Shown here piece after piece: positions 1 through 6,446 of a DNA stretch of 12,627 nucleotides. The stretch is from contig JAFGJI010000161.1 in the NCBI GenBank assembly GCA_016929175.1, positions 1 to 12,627 of the forward strand, written 5' to 3'. The notes under the pieces were generated by a model, which did not search any database, had not been told where the DNA came from, and saw only the letters and a program-made list of their open reading frames with translations. The position numbers were made by a program, and so were the translations under genes. This DNA is from Thermoplasmatota archaeon (GTDB taxonomy: Archaea; Thermoplasmatota; Penumbrarchaeia; Penumbrarchaeales; Penumbrarchaeaceae). Positions within the stretch are counted from its first letter, which is position 1; each line of letters starts with the position of its first letter.

Positions 1-2207
1 CTTCTGTAGGTTTCGATATCCGTGATCATGCCTGACCCTATCAGTTCGTAGTTCGCAGCCAGAGCGTAATGTTGGGACCCCATGGGAATGTTGTAGGCCT
101 TGATCTCGACCTTCCACCAGCCTTTTTGGGGGGATGCTATCTGGATCCCCTCCACCGGATTGGTCCTGTCCGTCGTGTCATTGAAGGGGAAAAACAGATC
201 ATTTCCGTGAACGATCGTGCCGTTCGGTGCCGTGATCACCAGGTCCAGATCATTGACCAGTGTGCTCGCGGCATATGCAGCGGCGGGATAATCCGACCAG
301 GCAAGGGTGAGCCTGAGATCATCAGTGCTGTTGACATTGACATATCTCGTGACCACATCATTTGTCTGGACACCGGTCTTGTCGTCGATGTAGGAAACCG
401 AGGTGCCTTCCCTGGGAACGAGCGAGTTTGGTATGTCTATCCTCCCCCAGCCCTGTGCATTGTCGGGTCTCGCGGTGACCTCCTGGGTCGTGGCGTTGTC
501 AGAACCGTACTGCCCGGGGGTCATGTCGAGAGCCCCGTTTATAAGGGTCGCCTTCAGCAGTGCTCCGGAAGGGGAAGCGTGGCCCAGATCCTCCTCGTAA
601 TATTCCCTCAGAAGTACCACGGTCCCCGCGGTTATCGGTGTGGACATGGAGGTTCCCCCCATGAAGATGTAGTTGGAGTTGTGAGCATAGGCGCCCCATC
701 CAGTGGATGTCGTTCTGGTGGACCTTACTGATAATATGTTGGTACCCGGGGCCACAACATCGGGCTTGATCCTGCCATCGTCAGTGGGTCCGCGGGAGGA
801 GAATGCCGCTATCCCCGCAGGGTCGTTCGAGACCTTGTCTGTCCTAATGGGGTCCTTCGAATACTTCCATAGCCAGCTTCCGGTGCCCCAGGGGATCTGA
901 TAACCTCCGTCCATCCTGTAGTTCTCTCCGGCTCCGACCGTGATGCAATTCTTTGCGGTTGCTGGAGAGCCGATGGAATCGTCGTCGATCTTTCCATCCG
1001 GATTGTAGGTGCCGTAGGGTTTGTAATAGTCGATCCCGCTGTTGCCTGCCGAGAAGAGAATGATCATTTCCGGGTGGTGATAGAGGAACCAGTCAACGTC
1101 CTTCGAGCTGGTTGTGTAGGCACCTGCGTAGGAAGCCCCCCAGGAATTGGTATGGATCCTGGCACCGAAATCGTAGGCATCCTGGAAGAGCAAGCTCAGG
1201 TTGGATGGGAGCTCCAGCCTGTTCCCGGCGGTCTGGTTTGCTATGGCCTGGAAGAATATCTGAGCTTCCGGTGCCATTCCTTTGATGCTTCCGTTGGAGT
1301 TCGAGCCGTTCCCTGCAACGGAGCCGGCCACATGGGTGCCGTGGGAATGGGTGTCGTTGGAATTCGGTCCAGCCCATGTAGAGGTCGTTACCCGGTTGTC
1401 CATGTCGGCGATCATGTCGCCATTCATCGAATGATTGTCCATCCCGGTATCTATTCCCGTATCCGCGATGGCAACTTTCTGTCCCGAACCGTCCAGACCC
1501 AGTGTGTCCCAGACCTCCTGGACACCGATGATGTCCCTGGATACGTTGTTGTGCAGCTGCATCCTCAACCGGGGTTCGACCCACTGGACAGACGGTATCG
1601 AGACAAGGTCATCCAGCGAGCTGATCGGCAGGTCCATCACATAGCGGGTTGGCGATCCCTCCTCAACCCCCGGGGATATCTGCGCGAGTTCCTCGAATAT
1701 GAGCGGGTCAGGGTAGAAAAGCTCCACCACAAGCTGGTCCGAACCCGCGATCTCGACGGACCCGGGGTCGCCCTCGAGCAGGTCATGGACCAAGGGTGAG
1801 GTCTTGAGACCGGAGGGGAAAGCGGAAACACCTGTGACACCTTCTAAGGACATGAGGTCCAGGTGCCCGAGTTCCCGGGACCTGACAACATAGCACATGT
1901 CAGGAAGGTATTCCAGGATGTCGATCCCTCTCCTTGCCATGTCATCTTTCCATTCCCGGAGTATCGGCCCTTTGAACTGAATGATATAGATGTCGGAGCT
2001 GTGGTCTGCAGGAGAGGCAGGTACCTCCTCCATAAGTTCCCCGATCATGAGGTCGCCCCACTGGGTCCTTACCATGAACACACCGGAAGGGTGCCGGGGT
2101 GTATCATCGGTCCGACCTTCGGTCATGACCGCAGGTGAGAGGAAGGTCGCCATCGTCAGCATCATGACCATGGACACTGCGAGGGTGCTGTTCATGTTGA
2201 CGGACAT
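1..2207 (-). CDS. Secreted subtilisin-like serine protease (S8, KP-43-like), C-terminus cut by window edge
   Basis: 735 residues are visible and the frame is still open at base 1, so the C-terminus is missing. The triad is intact: D249 in DTGID, H289 in SHGTHVAG, S520 in GGTSMSTP, with oxyanion-hole N389 in SAGN. Residues about 8-24 form a hydrophobic signal-peptide core. Residues about 70-235 resemble a propeptide region, and the catalytic domain spans about 240-590. From about 600 a beta-rich segment (GWGRID, LAWSDYP, LVNDLDL, NPVEGI) matches the jelly-roll domain that follows the catalytic domain in KP-43-type subtilases. It probably degrades proteins outside the cell, and many N-x-S/T sequons fit a glycosylated exported archaeal protein. 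The chosen ATG has AGGTGA four bases upstream. An in-frame ATG at 2237 adds ten residues including two lysines and is a real alternative. The family call is sure; exact start and substrate are not. Confidence 0.95.
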   Translation of the reverse strand, partial: MSVNMNSTLAVSMVMMLTMATFLSPAVMTEGRTDDTPRHPSGVFMVRTQWGDLMIGELMEEVPASPADHSSDIYIIQFKGPILREWKDDMARRGIDILEYLPDMCYVVRSRELGHLDLMSLEGVTGVSAFPSGLKTSPLVHDLLEGDPGSVEIAGSDQLVVELFYPDPLIFEELAQISPGVEEGSPTRYVMDLPISSLDDLVSIPSVQWVEPRLRMQLHNNVSRDIIGVQEVWDTLGLDGSGQKVAIADTGIDTGMDNHSMNGDMIADMDNRVTTSTWAGPNSNDTHSHGTHVAGSVAGNGSNSNGSIKGMAPEAQIFFQAIANQTAGNRLELPSNLSLLFQDAYDFGARIHTNSWGASYAGAYTTSSKDVDWFLYHHPEMIILFSAGNSGIDYYKPYGTYNPDGKIDDDSIGSPATAKNCITVGAGENYRMDGGYQIPWGTGSWLWKYSKDPIRTDKVSNDPAGIAAFSSRGPTDDGRIKPDVVAPGTNILSVRSTRTTSTGWGAYAHNSNYIFMGGTSMSTPITAGTVVLLREYYEEDLGHASPSGALLKATLINGALDMTPGQYGSDNATTQEVTARPDNAQGWGRIDIPNSLVPREGTSVSYIDDKTGVQTNDVVTRYVNVNSTDDLRLTLAWSDYPAAAYAASTLVNDLDLVITAPNGTIVHGNDLFFPFNDTTDRTNPVEGIQIASPQKGWWKVEIKAYNIPMGSQHYALAANYELIGSGMITDIETYR

Positions 2208-2211
2208 GTGT

Positions 2212-2217
2212 TCACCT
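2212..2217 (-). promoter_or_regulatory. Ribosome binding site of the subtilase gene
   Basis: AGGTGA lies on the minus strand four bases upstream of the ATG at 2207 and matches the anti-Shine-Dalgarno end of archaeal 16S rRNA. It is the main argument for starting the protease at 2207 rather than at the in-frame ATG at 2237, which has no such site. Confidence 0.65.
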
Positions 2218-2230
2218 TTTTTATTTGTGC

Positions 2231-2270
2231 TCACCATGGCAGTGAAGCATCACGATATCACTCCAGGTGA
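2231..2270. promoter_or_regulatory. Cluster of TCAC/GTGA half-sites upstream of the subtilase (possible operator)
   Basis: Five TCAC or GTGA tetramers fall within 40 bases, at 2231, 2242, 2250, 2258 and 2267. They include the inverted pair AGTGA (2241-2245) and TCACT (2258-2262). They sit between the TATA-like box at 2301-2310 and the gene, where a repressor could block transcription start. Tetramers are short, so chance is a fair explanation. The stretch overlaps the ten-codon extension if translation starts at 2237. Confidence 0.2.
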
Positions 2271-2300
2271 AGGCTTGATCAGGTCTAGTATGAGCTCCAA

Positions 2301-2310
2301 TTAATATCTT
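2301..2310 (-). promoter_or_regulatory. TATA-like box for the subtilase gene
   Basis: On the minus strand the sequence reads AAAAGATATTAATT. It is the most A/T-rich element in the 138-base gap between the small ORF's stop and the protease start. A start site about 25 bases downstream would fall near 2280, giving a leader of roughly 70 bases to the ATG at 2207, or about 40 to the ATG at 2237. A second A-rich run (2217-2227) is too close to the ATG to act as a TATA box. I saw no convincing terminator in this gap. Confidence 0.45.
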
Positions 2311-2345
2311 TTGGGTCCGTGTTTTCATGTGTGTTATCATGGATG

Positions 2346-2693
2346 TCAACGGGGAAAGAAGGAGGTCAACCGTTTCAATGCGATGATGTCGTCCACCCCG
2401 ACCACCATGGACCCGATGGTCCTTGCCCCCTCCACAAGGTGGGGATACAGGAACTCGCGTATCCCCGTTCTCCCGTTCATGTCCGGGTTCTTGTGGTAGG
2501 AGATCAGCTCGAGCATGGGCCAAATCTCGTAACGTGAGGGGTCCCAGTTCGCTGGCGGAGACGCATCCTTTTCAATGATCTTCCCTTTGGAAAGTCCCAC
2601 GGCAATGCAGAATTCTTCAAGGGACCGTCTCGTCGGAAAACGATCATGTCGGACGAGGTATAATATGGGTTCAAGAGGGTCCGCTGGCTTCAT
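2346..2693 (-). CDS. Unrecognised 115-residue protein translationally coupled to the SMC-like ATPase
   Basis: I do not recognise a family. Its ATG at 2693-2691 overlaps the TGA of the upstream ATPase (2692-2690) as ATGA, the classic arrangement for translational coupling, so the two proteins are probably made together and may act together. No signal peptide, membrane segment or cysteine motif is visible, apart from a single Cys at residue 29; it should be cytosolic. Residues about 20-42 (TRRSLEEFCIAVGLSKGKII) could form two short helices. The middle (about 45-60) is rich in proline, tryptophan and aromatic residues, and the C-terminal half looks mixed alpha/beta. The start is set by the overlap. 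Function is unknown; an accessory subunit for the ATPase is inferred only from gene order. Confidence 0.72.
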   Translation of the reverse strand: MKPADPLEPILYLVRHDRFPTRRSLEEFCIAVGLSKGKIIEKDASPPANWDPSRYEIWPMLELISYHKNPDMNGRTGIREFLYPHLVEGARTIGSMVVGVDDIIALKRLTSFFPR

Positions 2694-4813
2694 GGGCCAT
2701 CACTCCTGGCCAGCCTCAATATGCTTCCGCCACTGTTCATCTCCAGCATGTAATGCCGGAATGCCAGGCCTCTCGACCTCCAGACGGACCTTGCCCTGTC
2801 CATCTCTTCCCGGGATATGCCCCCCTCCGGAAGGGAGATGAGCACCCTTGTCGATATGTCAGGCAGTCCTTCGATCATCCTCTTCCTGCGTTCGCTGTCC
2901 ATGTAGGGGAATGGTGAATCCAGGAGCAGCATGCCGCCGGATATCCCGGGGATCGATGCAAGAACGGAGAGCGCTGCGAGCTCCCTCTCTCCGGCGGAGA
3001 GATACGCCATTGGAAGGACCCTTACCTTGTCCTTCTCCCCGAAGGTCCTCCCTATCCTGTAACTTGTTCCGTGGACCCGGATCATACCCAGCCTGCTGCC
3101 GGCGTCCAGTCTGGAGAGTATAATATTTGCTTTCTCCTCCACCTGTGCCCTCAGGGATTCCATTATACGTTCAGAGGAGCTCTCCATTGAATCCACGGCT
3201 TTATCGATAGCATCGATCCTCTCCGTGAAACCTATCTGCCGACCCTTGACGCCCCATCTCCGGGCAAGTTCGGCCTCGAGCTTCCTCTTTTCCGATGCAA
3301 TACCCTTCTTTTCCTTCATCAACCTCTTTAGCCCGTCCTTCTCCATATCAAGGAGCGTTGTGTTCCTCTCCATATCCCGCACCACGGAGATCAGCTCATC
3401 CATTGGACTGCCGAGCGTTTTTTCTACATCAACGGCCTTCTCAAGGGTCCTCAGGTTCTTCTCAAGCTCTTCGATCCGCTCCAGGAATTCCCCTCGGGTG
3501 TGCCTTGGCCCTGCAAGACATCGCCTAACCCCCTCCATGACCTGGTCGGAAGACCATATTGGCTCTGTGATCCCCGTGGACAGTTCGGCCTTCCTGTCCT
3601 CGATCCTTGAAAGCAGGGTCCCTATTCGCTCCCTTCCCGTCCCGGTCCTTCCGACGGGGGTGCCGCACATACACTTCCCGTTATCAAGGATCCTGCGGAT
3701 GATGGATGCCTGGGCATCCATTGCACCGACCTTCATTCTTCTGCGCGTCCTCTCCTCCCTTTCCTTCATACAGCTGTCCAGGGCTTTCCCGGCCATATCG
3801 TGGAGCAGCTCTCTTCCGGCGGATCCAAGTATATGTGATATCGCGCCGTTTATCAACGGCAGTCGCGCCCTCGCGGCGGCAACTTCTCCGAAGGCCTCGT
3901 TGATATCCCCTCTGCCGGAAAGCTCTCTCAGTTTTCGCCTGTAAAGGGTAAAAGCTCTTTTTTTCTCGTTCGCAATGGATAGTATCCTGGACCGCACCTT
4001 CTCGATGCTCTTATCGATATCTGCCGATCTGGACTGCAGTGAGGCAAGCTCCCTCTCCTTGGGTGCGGACACCTCGTCCAGTTTGCTCAGTCGTTCGAAA
4101 AGCACCTTTCTGGCCGATACCAGGGCGAGGGAGAGTTCCCTCAGCCTGTCAGCTCCCGAGAGCTTCGAAAGCAGAGCCCGAAGATTCCCATCGGAAAGAA
4201 AAGGATCCTCGCTTGCCAGGAACATTACGGCCTCACCCTGGAAAAGGAGGTACGACATCGACCCTGGTTCCAGCCCTTCGGGGAGGACGCCTACCTGCCT
4301 GTCTCCATCCCTGGTGTGATCGATCACGCTGAACCTTTCCTCTTTACCGTTCAGCTCCCTTCTCATTGTGAAGCGCTTCCCGTTCCATGTCAGGGTCACT
4401 TCGACAGACATCCTGACATCGCCGGTTCCGATCCTCTCCCAGTTCACAAGGTCCCTGCCCATGGGGTCCACCTCGGACATCCAGGGGTCAAGTGACCCCC
4501 TTTCACCAAAGAGACACCAGTGGACCCCAAGAATGATATGTGTCTTGCCTGTCCCGTTCCTGCCCGTTACCAGCGTCAGACCATCCTCGATCTTGAGGAC
4601 GTTGGGGCCGTCATGCGGACCGAAACCGTCAAGCCGGATGCTTTCTATCCTGAGCGCAGGGACGATCCCGGGCGAAATATCCACCGCGGAGAGGTTCTCG
4701 AGGGGTGATGCGAGTATTCGGTCCGCAAGCTCGACGGGATCGTGGTCTCCTCTGATCGACCACAGCCTGTTGATCGGGACCGGTTCATGCGCTGGTCTGC
4801 CCCCTTCAGCCAT
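2690..4813 (-). CDS. Rad50/DndD-like coiled-coil ABC ATPase with CxCG apex motif
   Basis: An SMC/Rad50-type ATPase of 707 residues. Walker A GRNGTGKT is at 84-91, a Q-loop-like Gln at 192 (LLFQGEA), the ABC signature LSAGER at 605-610, and Walker B at 628-632 (MLLLD) followed by SPFPYMD at 633-639. The DSP after Walker B, in place of DE, and the D-loop-like PYMD resemble DndD-type proteins. Between the ATPase halves, charged helical arms (about 225-375 and 395-570) flank CMCG at 381-384. That is one residue shorter than the CxxC zinc hook of Rad50. Members of this superfamily bind DNA ends or tether DNA in repair, phosphorothioation or defence. About 53 residues precede the first predicted strand (LRIESIRL), an unusual N-terminal extension. 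A TATA-like box 27 bases upstream supports the ATG at 4813. No dndB, dndC or dndE, and no Mre11-like nuclease, is visible here, so the exact role is open. Confidence 0.94.
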   Translation of the reverse strand: MAEGGRPAHEPVPINRLWSIRGDHDPVELADRILASPLENLSAVDISPGIVPALRIESIRLDGFGPHDGPNVLKIEDGLTLVTGRNGTGKTHIILGVHWCLFGERGSLDPWMSEVDPMGRDLVNWERIGTGDVRMSVEVTLTWNGKRFTMRRELNGKEERFSVIDHTRDGDRQVGVLPEGLEPGSMSYLLFQGEAVMFLASEDPFLSDGNLRALLSKLSGADRLRELSLALVSARKVLFERLSKLDEVSAPKERELASLQSRSADIDKSIEKVRSRILSIANEKKRAFTLYRRKLRELSGRGDINEAFGEVAAARARLPLINGAISHILGSAGRELLHDMAGKALDSCMKEREERTRRRMKVGAMDAQASIIRRILDNGKCMCGTPVGRTGTGRERIGTLLSRIEDRKAELSTGITEPIWSSDQVMEGVRRCLAGPRHTRGEFLERIEELEKNLRTLEKAVDVEKTLGSPMDELISVVRDMERNTTLLDMEKDGLKRLMKEKKGIASEKRKLEAELARRWGVKGRQIGFTERIDAIDKAVDSMESSSERIMESLRAQVEEKANIILSRLDAGSRLGMIRVHGTSYRIGRTFGEKDKVRVLPMAYLSAGERELAALSVLASIPGISGGMLLLDSPFPYMDSERRKRMIEGLPDISTRVLISLPEGGISREEMDRARSVWRSRGLAFRHYMLEMNSGGSILRLARSDGP

Positions 4814-4836
4814 TGATGAGGGAAAGTATGCTGTCG

Positions 4837-4843
4837 ATAAAAA
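4837..4843 (-). promoter_or_regulatory. TATA-like box of the ATPase operon, leaderless start
   Basis: The minus strand reads CAAGTTTTTATCG. The T/A-rich core is centred about 27 bases upstream of the ATG at 4813, which places the expected transcription start at or next to the start codon. No Shine-Dalgarno sequence precedes the ATG, which fits a leaderless mRNA and supports keeping the long N-terminal extension. Confidence 0.55.
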
Positions 4844-4846
4844 CTT

Positions 4847-4898
4847 GTCCCGGTCCTCGAACCGTATACTTGCTGAAGTTACGGCACCTGCCCGGGAC
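4847..4898. repeat. Spaced inverted repeat between the divergent ATPase and rtcB promoters
   Basis: GTCCCGG at 4847-4853 is mirrored by CCGGGAC at 4892-4898, with 38 bases between the arms. Inside lies a smaller hairpin, CGGT (4851-4854) and ACCG (4861-4864). The outer arms lie between the TATA boxes of the two divergent genes; the left arm abuts the ATPase box. This could be a regulator site serving both promoters, or chance in GC-rich DNA. Confidence 0.25.
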
Positions 4899-4915
4899 TT
4901 GAACAGTTATCCATA

Positions 4916-4928
4916 GGAAGATTTATGA
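4916..4928 (+). promoter_or_regulatory. BRE/TATA-like promoter of rtcB, leaderless or near-leaderless
   Basis: A purine-rich GGAAG (4916-4920) directly precedes ATTTATGA (4921-4928), as expected for an archaeal BRE plus TATA box. The core is centred about 28 bases upstream of the rtcB ATG at 4953, so the transcript should start at or just before that codon. Only a weak AGGT is present between box and ATG. Confidence 0.6.
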
Positions 4929-4952
4929 ACGAACCGACCCTAGGTATCCATT

Positions 4953-6434
4953 ATGTGGCAAGGTACGATCGAAAAGATCGATGCCAACAGGTTCCGGATC
5001 CCAAAAAGGTACAGGGAGGATATGAAGAAGGACGGGATCCTCTTCACCAGCGAGGAAATGCTTCCGACGCTGCTTCAGGACGAGGCGTGCGAGCAGGTGG
5101 CCAACGTTGCCACCCTGCCAGGTCTGGCAGGTCCGTCAATGGCCATGCCAGATGTGCACTGGGGGTACGGTTTCCCCATAGGAGGGGTGGCAGCCACATT
5201 ATACGATGAGGGGGGGGTGATATCACCCGGGGGTGTGGGGTTCGATATAAATTGCGGCGTCAGACTACTTTCAACATCCCTTACGGAAAGTGAGGTACGT
5301 CCAAAGATCAGGCAGCTCATCGAAGAGCTGTTCAAGAACATCCCGTCCGGCATAGGATCCAAAGCAAGGATCCGGGTGGGCGCGAACGAACTTCAAGAGA
5401 TATTGTCAAGCGGGGCCAGATGGGCTGTATCAAATGGATACGGTGAAGCCAGCGACCTTGTTCACATGGAGGAGAACGGCGGGATGGAGGATGCTGATCC
5501 GGAAAAGGTTTCGGAAAGGGCCAGGAAGAGGGGGCTGCCGCAGGTTGGATCACTGGGTGCAGGCAACCACTTCCTGGAGGTTCAGAGAGTGGATGAGATA
5601 TATGATCCGGAAACCGCGAGGATAATGGGCGTCCGCGAGGTGGGTCAGGTCATGGTCATGATCCATACCGGTTCGAGAGGACTCGGATATCAGGTCTGCC
5701 AGGACCAGGTTAGACTTCTCGAGGACCTTTACCATGGCCACGGTCGGAACTACCACAGTGACAGGTTCGGAATATCCATCCCCGACAGGCAGCTGGTCGC
5801 AGCACCGCTTGACTCACGAGAGGCGGATTCCTACCTAGGGGCCATGAGGTCCGCTGCCAATTACGCGTGGGCGAACAGACAGCTCATCACCCATTGGACC
5901 CGGGGATCCTTCATGAGCGTTCTGGGAAAGGACGTTCCCCGGCTGCAGATCGATACGGTCTACGACATAGCTCATAACATAGCCAAGGTGGAAGACCACG
6001 CAATTGACGGAAGAAGGAGAAAGGTCTGTGTCCACAGGAAGGGTGCCACCAGGGCATTCGGGCCGGGCCACCCGGATATTACTCTCGAATACCGGGATGT
6101 CGGCCAGCCTGTATTGATACCGGGCGATATGGGCACCTCATCCTACCTTCTTGCGGGGACCGAGAAGGCCATGGAGATGACCTTCGGCTCCACCTGCCAC
6201 GGGGCGGGGAGGGTCCTTTCAAGATCAAAGGCTATAAAGAGCTTCAAACCGGAATCCGTTATCAAAGAACTTGCATCGAGAGGGATACACGTGAAGGCGG
6301 CCTCCCCCAGGATGATCTCGGAGGAGGCACCTCAGGCATACAAGGATATCGACCAGGTGATCGAGGTGGCACACGGGTCCGGAATATCCAGGAAGGTAGC
6401 CAGAATGACCCCTATAGGGGTTGTCAAGGGCTGA
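4953..6434 (+). CDS. rtcB: RNA-splicing ligase RtcB (3'-phosphate/5'-OH RNA ligase)
   Basis: Joins RNA 3'-phosphate (or 2',3'-cyclic phosphate) ends to 5'-hydroxyl ends using GTP and Mn2+; in archaea it ligates tRNA exons after intron removal and can repair RNA. At 493 residues it is close to the 481-residue Pyrococcus enzyme. The metal-binding and catalytic residues are all present: D98 and C101 in FDINCGVRL, H206 in GNHFLEV, H238 in MIHTGSRG, H341 in AHNIAKVED, and H416 in STCHGAGR, the histidine that becomes guanylylated. The C-terminus GVVKG is also typical. The ATG at 4953 is fixed by the family N-terminus and the upstream TATA-like box. It is transcribed alone, divergent from the ATPase and ending 12 bases from the convergent methyltransferase. 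The activator archease is not in the window. Confidence 0.98.
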   Translation: MWQGTIEKIDANRFRIPKRYREDMKKDGILFTSEEMLPTLLQDEACEQVANVATLPGLAGPSMAMPDVHWGYGFPIGGVAATLYDEGGVISPGGVGFDINCGVRLLSTSLTESEVRPKIRQLIEELFKNIPSGIGSKARIRVGANELQEILSSGARWAVSNGYGEASDLVHMEENGGMEDADPEKVSERARKRGLPQVGSLGAGNHFLEVQRVDEIYDPETARIMGVREVGQVMVMIHTGSRGLGYQVCQDQVRLLEDLYHGHGRNYHSDRFGISIPDRQLVAAPLDSREADSYLGAMRSAANYAWANRQLITHWTRGSFMSVLGKDVPRLQIDTVYDIAHNIAKVEDHAIDGRRRKVCVHRKGATRAFGPGHPDITLEYRDVGQPVLIPGDMGTSSYLLAGTEKAMEMTFGSTCHGAGRVLSRSKAIKSFKPESVIKELASRGIHVKAASPRMISEEAPQAYKDIDQVIEVAHGSGISRKVARMTPIGVVKG

Positions 6435-6446
6435 CAGGCTCGGATA

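Noticed and set aside
69..1799. Plus-strand open frames at 69-731 (220 codons) and 1074-1799 (241 codons)
   Set aside because: They lie opposite the protease gene, which has catalytic motifs and an unbroken frame; the plus-strand translations are rich in Gly, Arg and Val with no recognisable domain. They are antisense shadows in GC-rich DNA.
2221..2537. Short overlapping frames on both strands (about 60-100 codons) around 2221-2537
   Set aside because: They overlap the 115-residue gene or its downstream gap, lack ribosome binding sites and show low-complexity His/Arg/Gly composition. The ATGA-coupled frame is the credible gene.
4890..4904. tRNA T-arm-like sequence on the minus strand (reverse complement GTTCAAGTCCCGGGC) just upstream of rtcB
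   Set aside because: The bases before the loop do not pair with those after it, and no matching acceptor, D or anticodon arms lie at the right distance. It is not a tRNA, and I saw no integrase that would make it an attachment site.
3225..4916. Plus-strand open frames at 3225-3944, 3975-4319 and 4368-4916
   Set aside because: Serine/leucine-rich translations antisense to the Lys/Glu/Arg-rich ATPase, as expected when such codons are read in reverse. No motif supports them.
4925..5209. Earlier plus-strand ATG at 4925 opening a 94-codon frame
   Set aside because: It is in a different frame from rtcB, overlaps the rtcB TATA-like box, and has no recognisable product.
5210..5217. Run of eight G in rtcB, a possible frameshift or sequencing-error site
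   Set aside because: The RtcB frame reads through it without interruption, and conserved residues on both sides (DVHWGYGFPIGG before, FDINCG after) are in the same frame.
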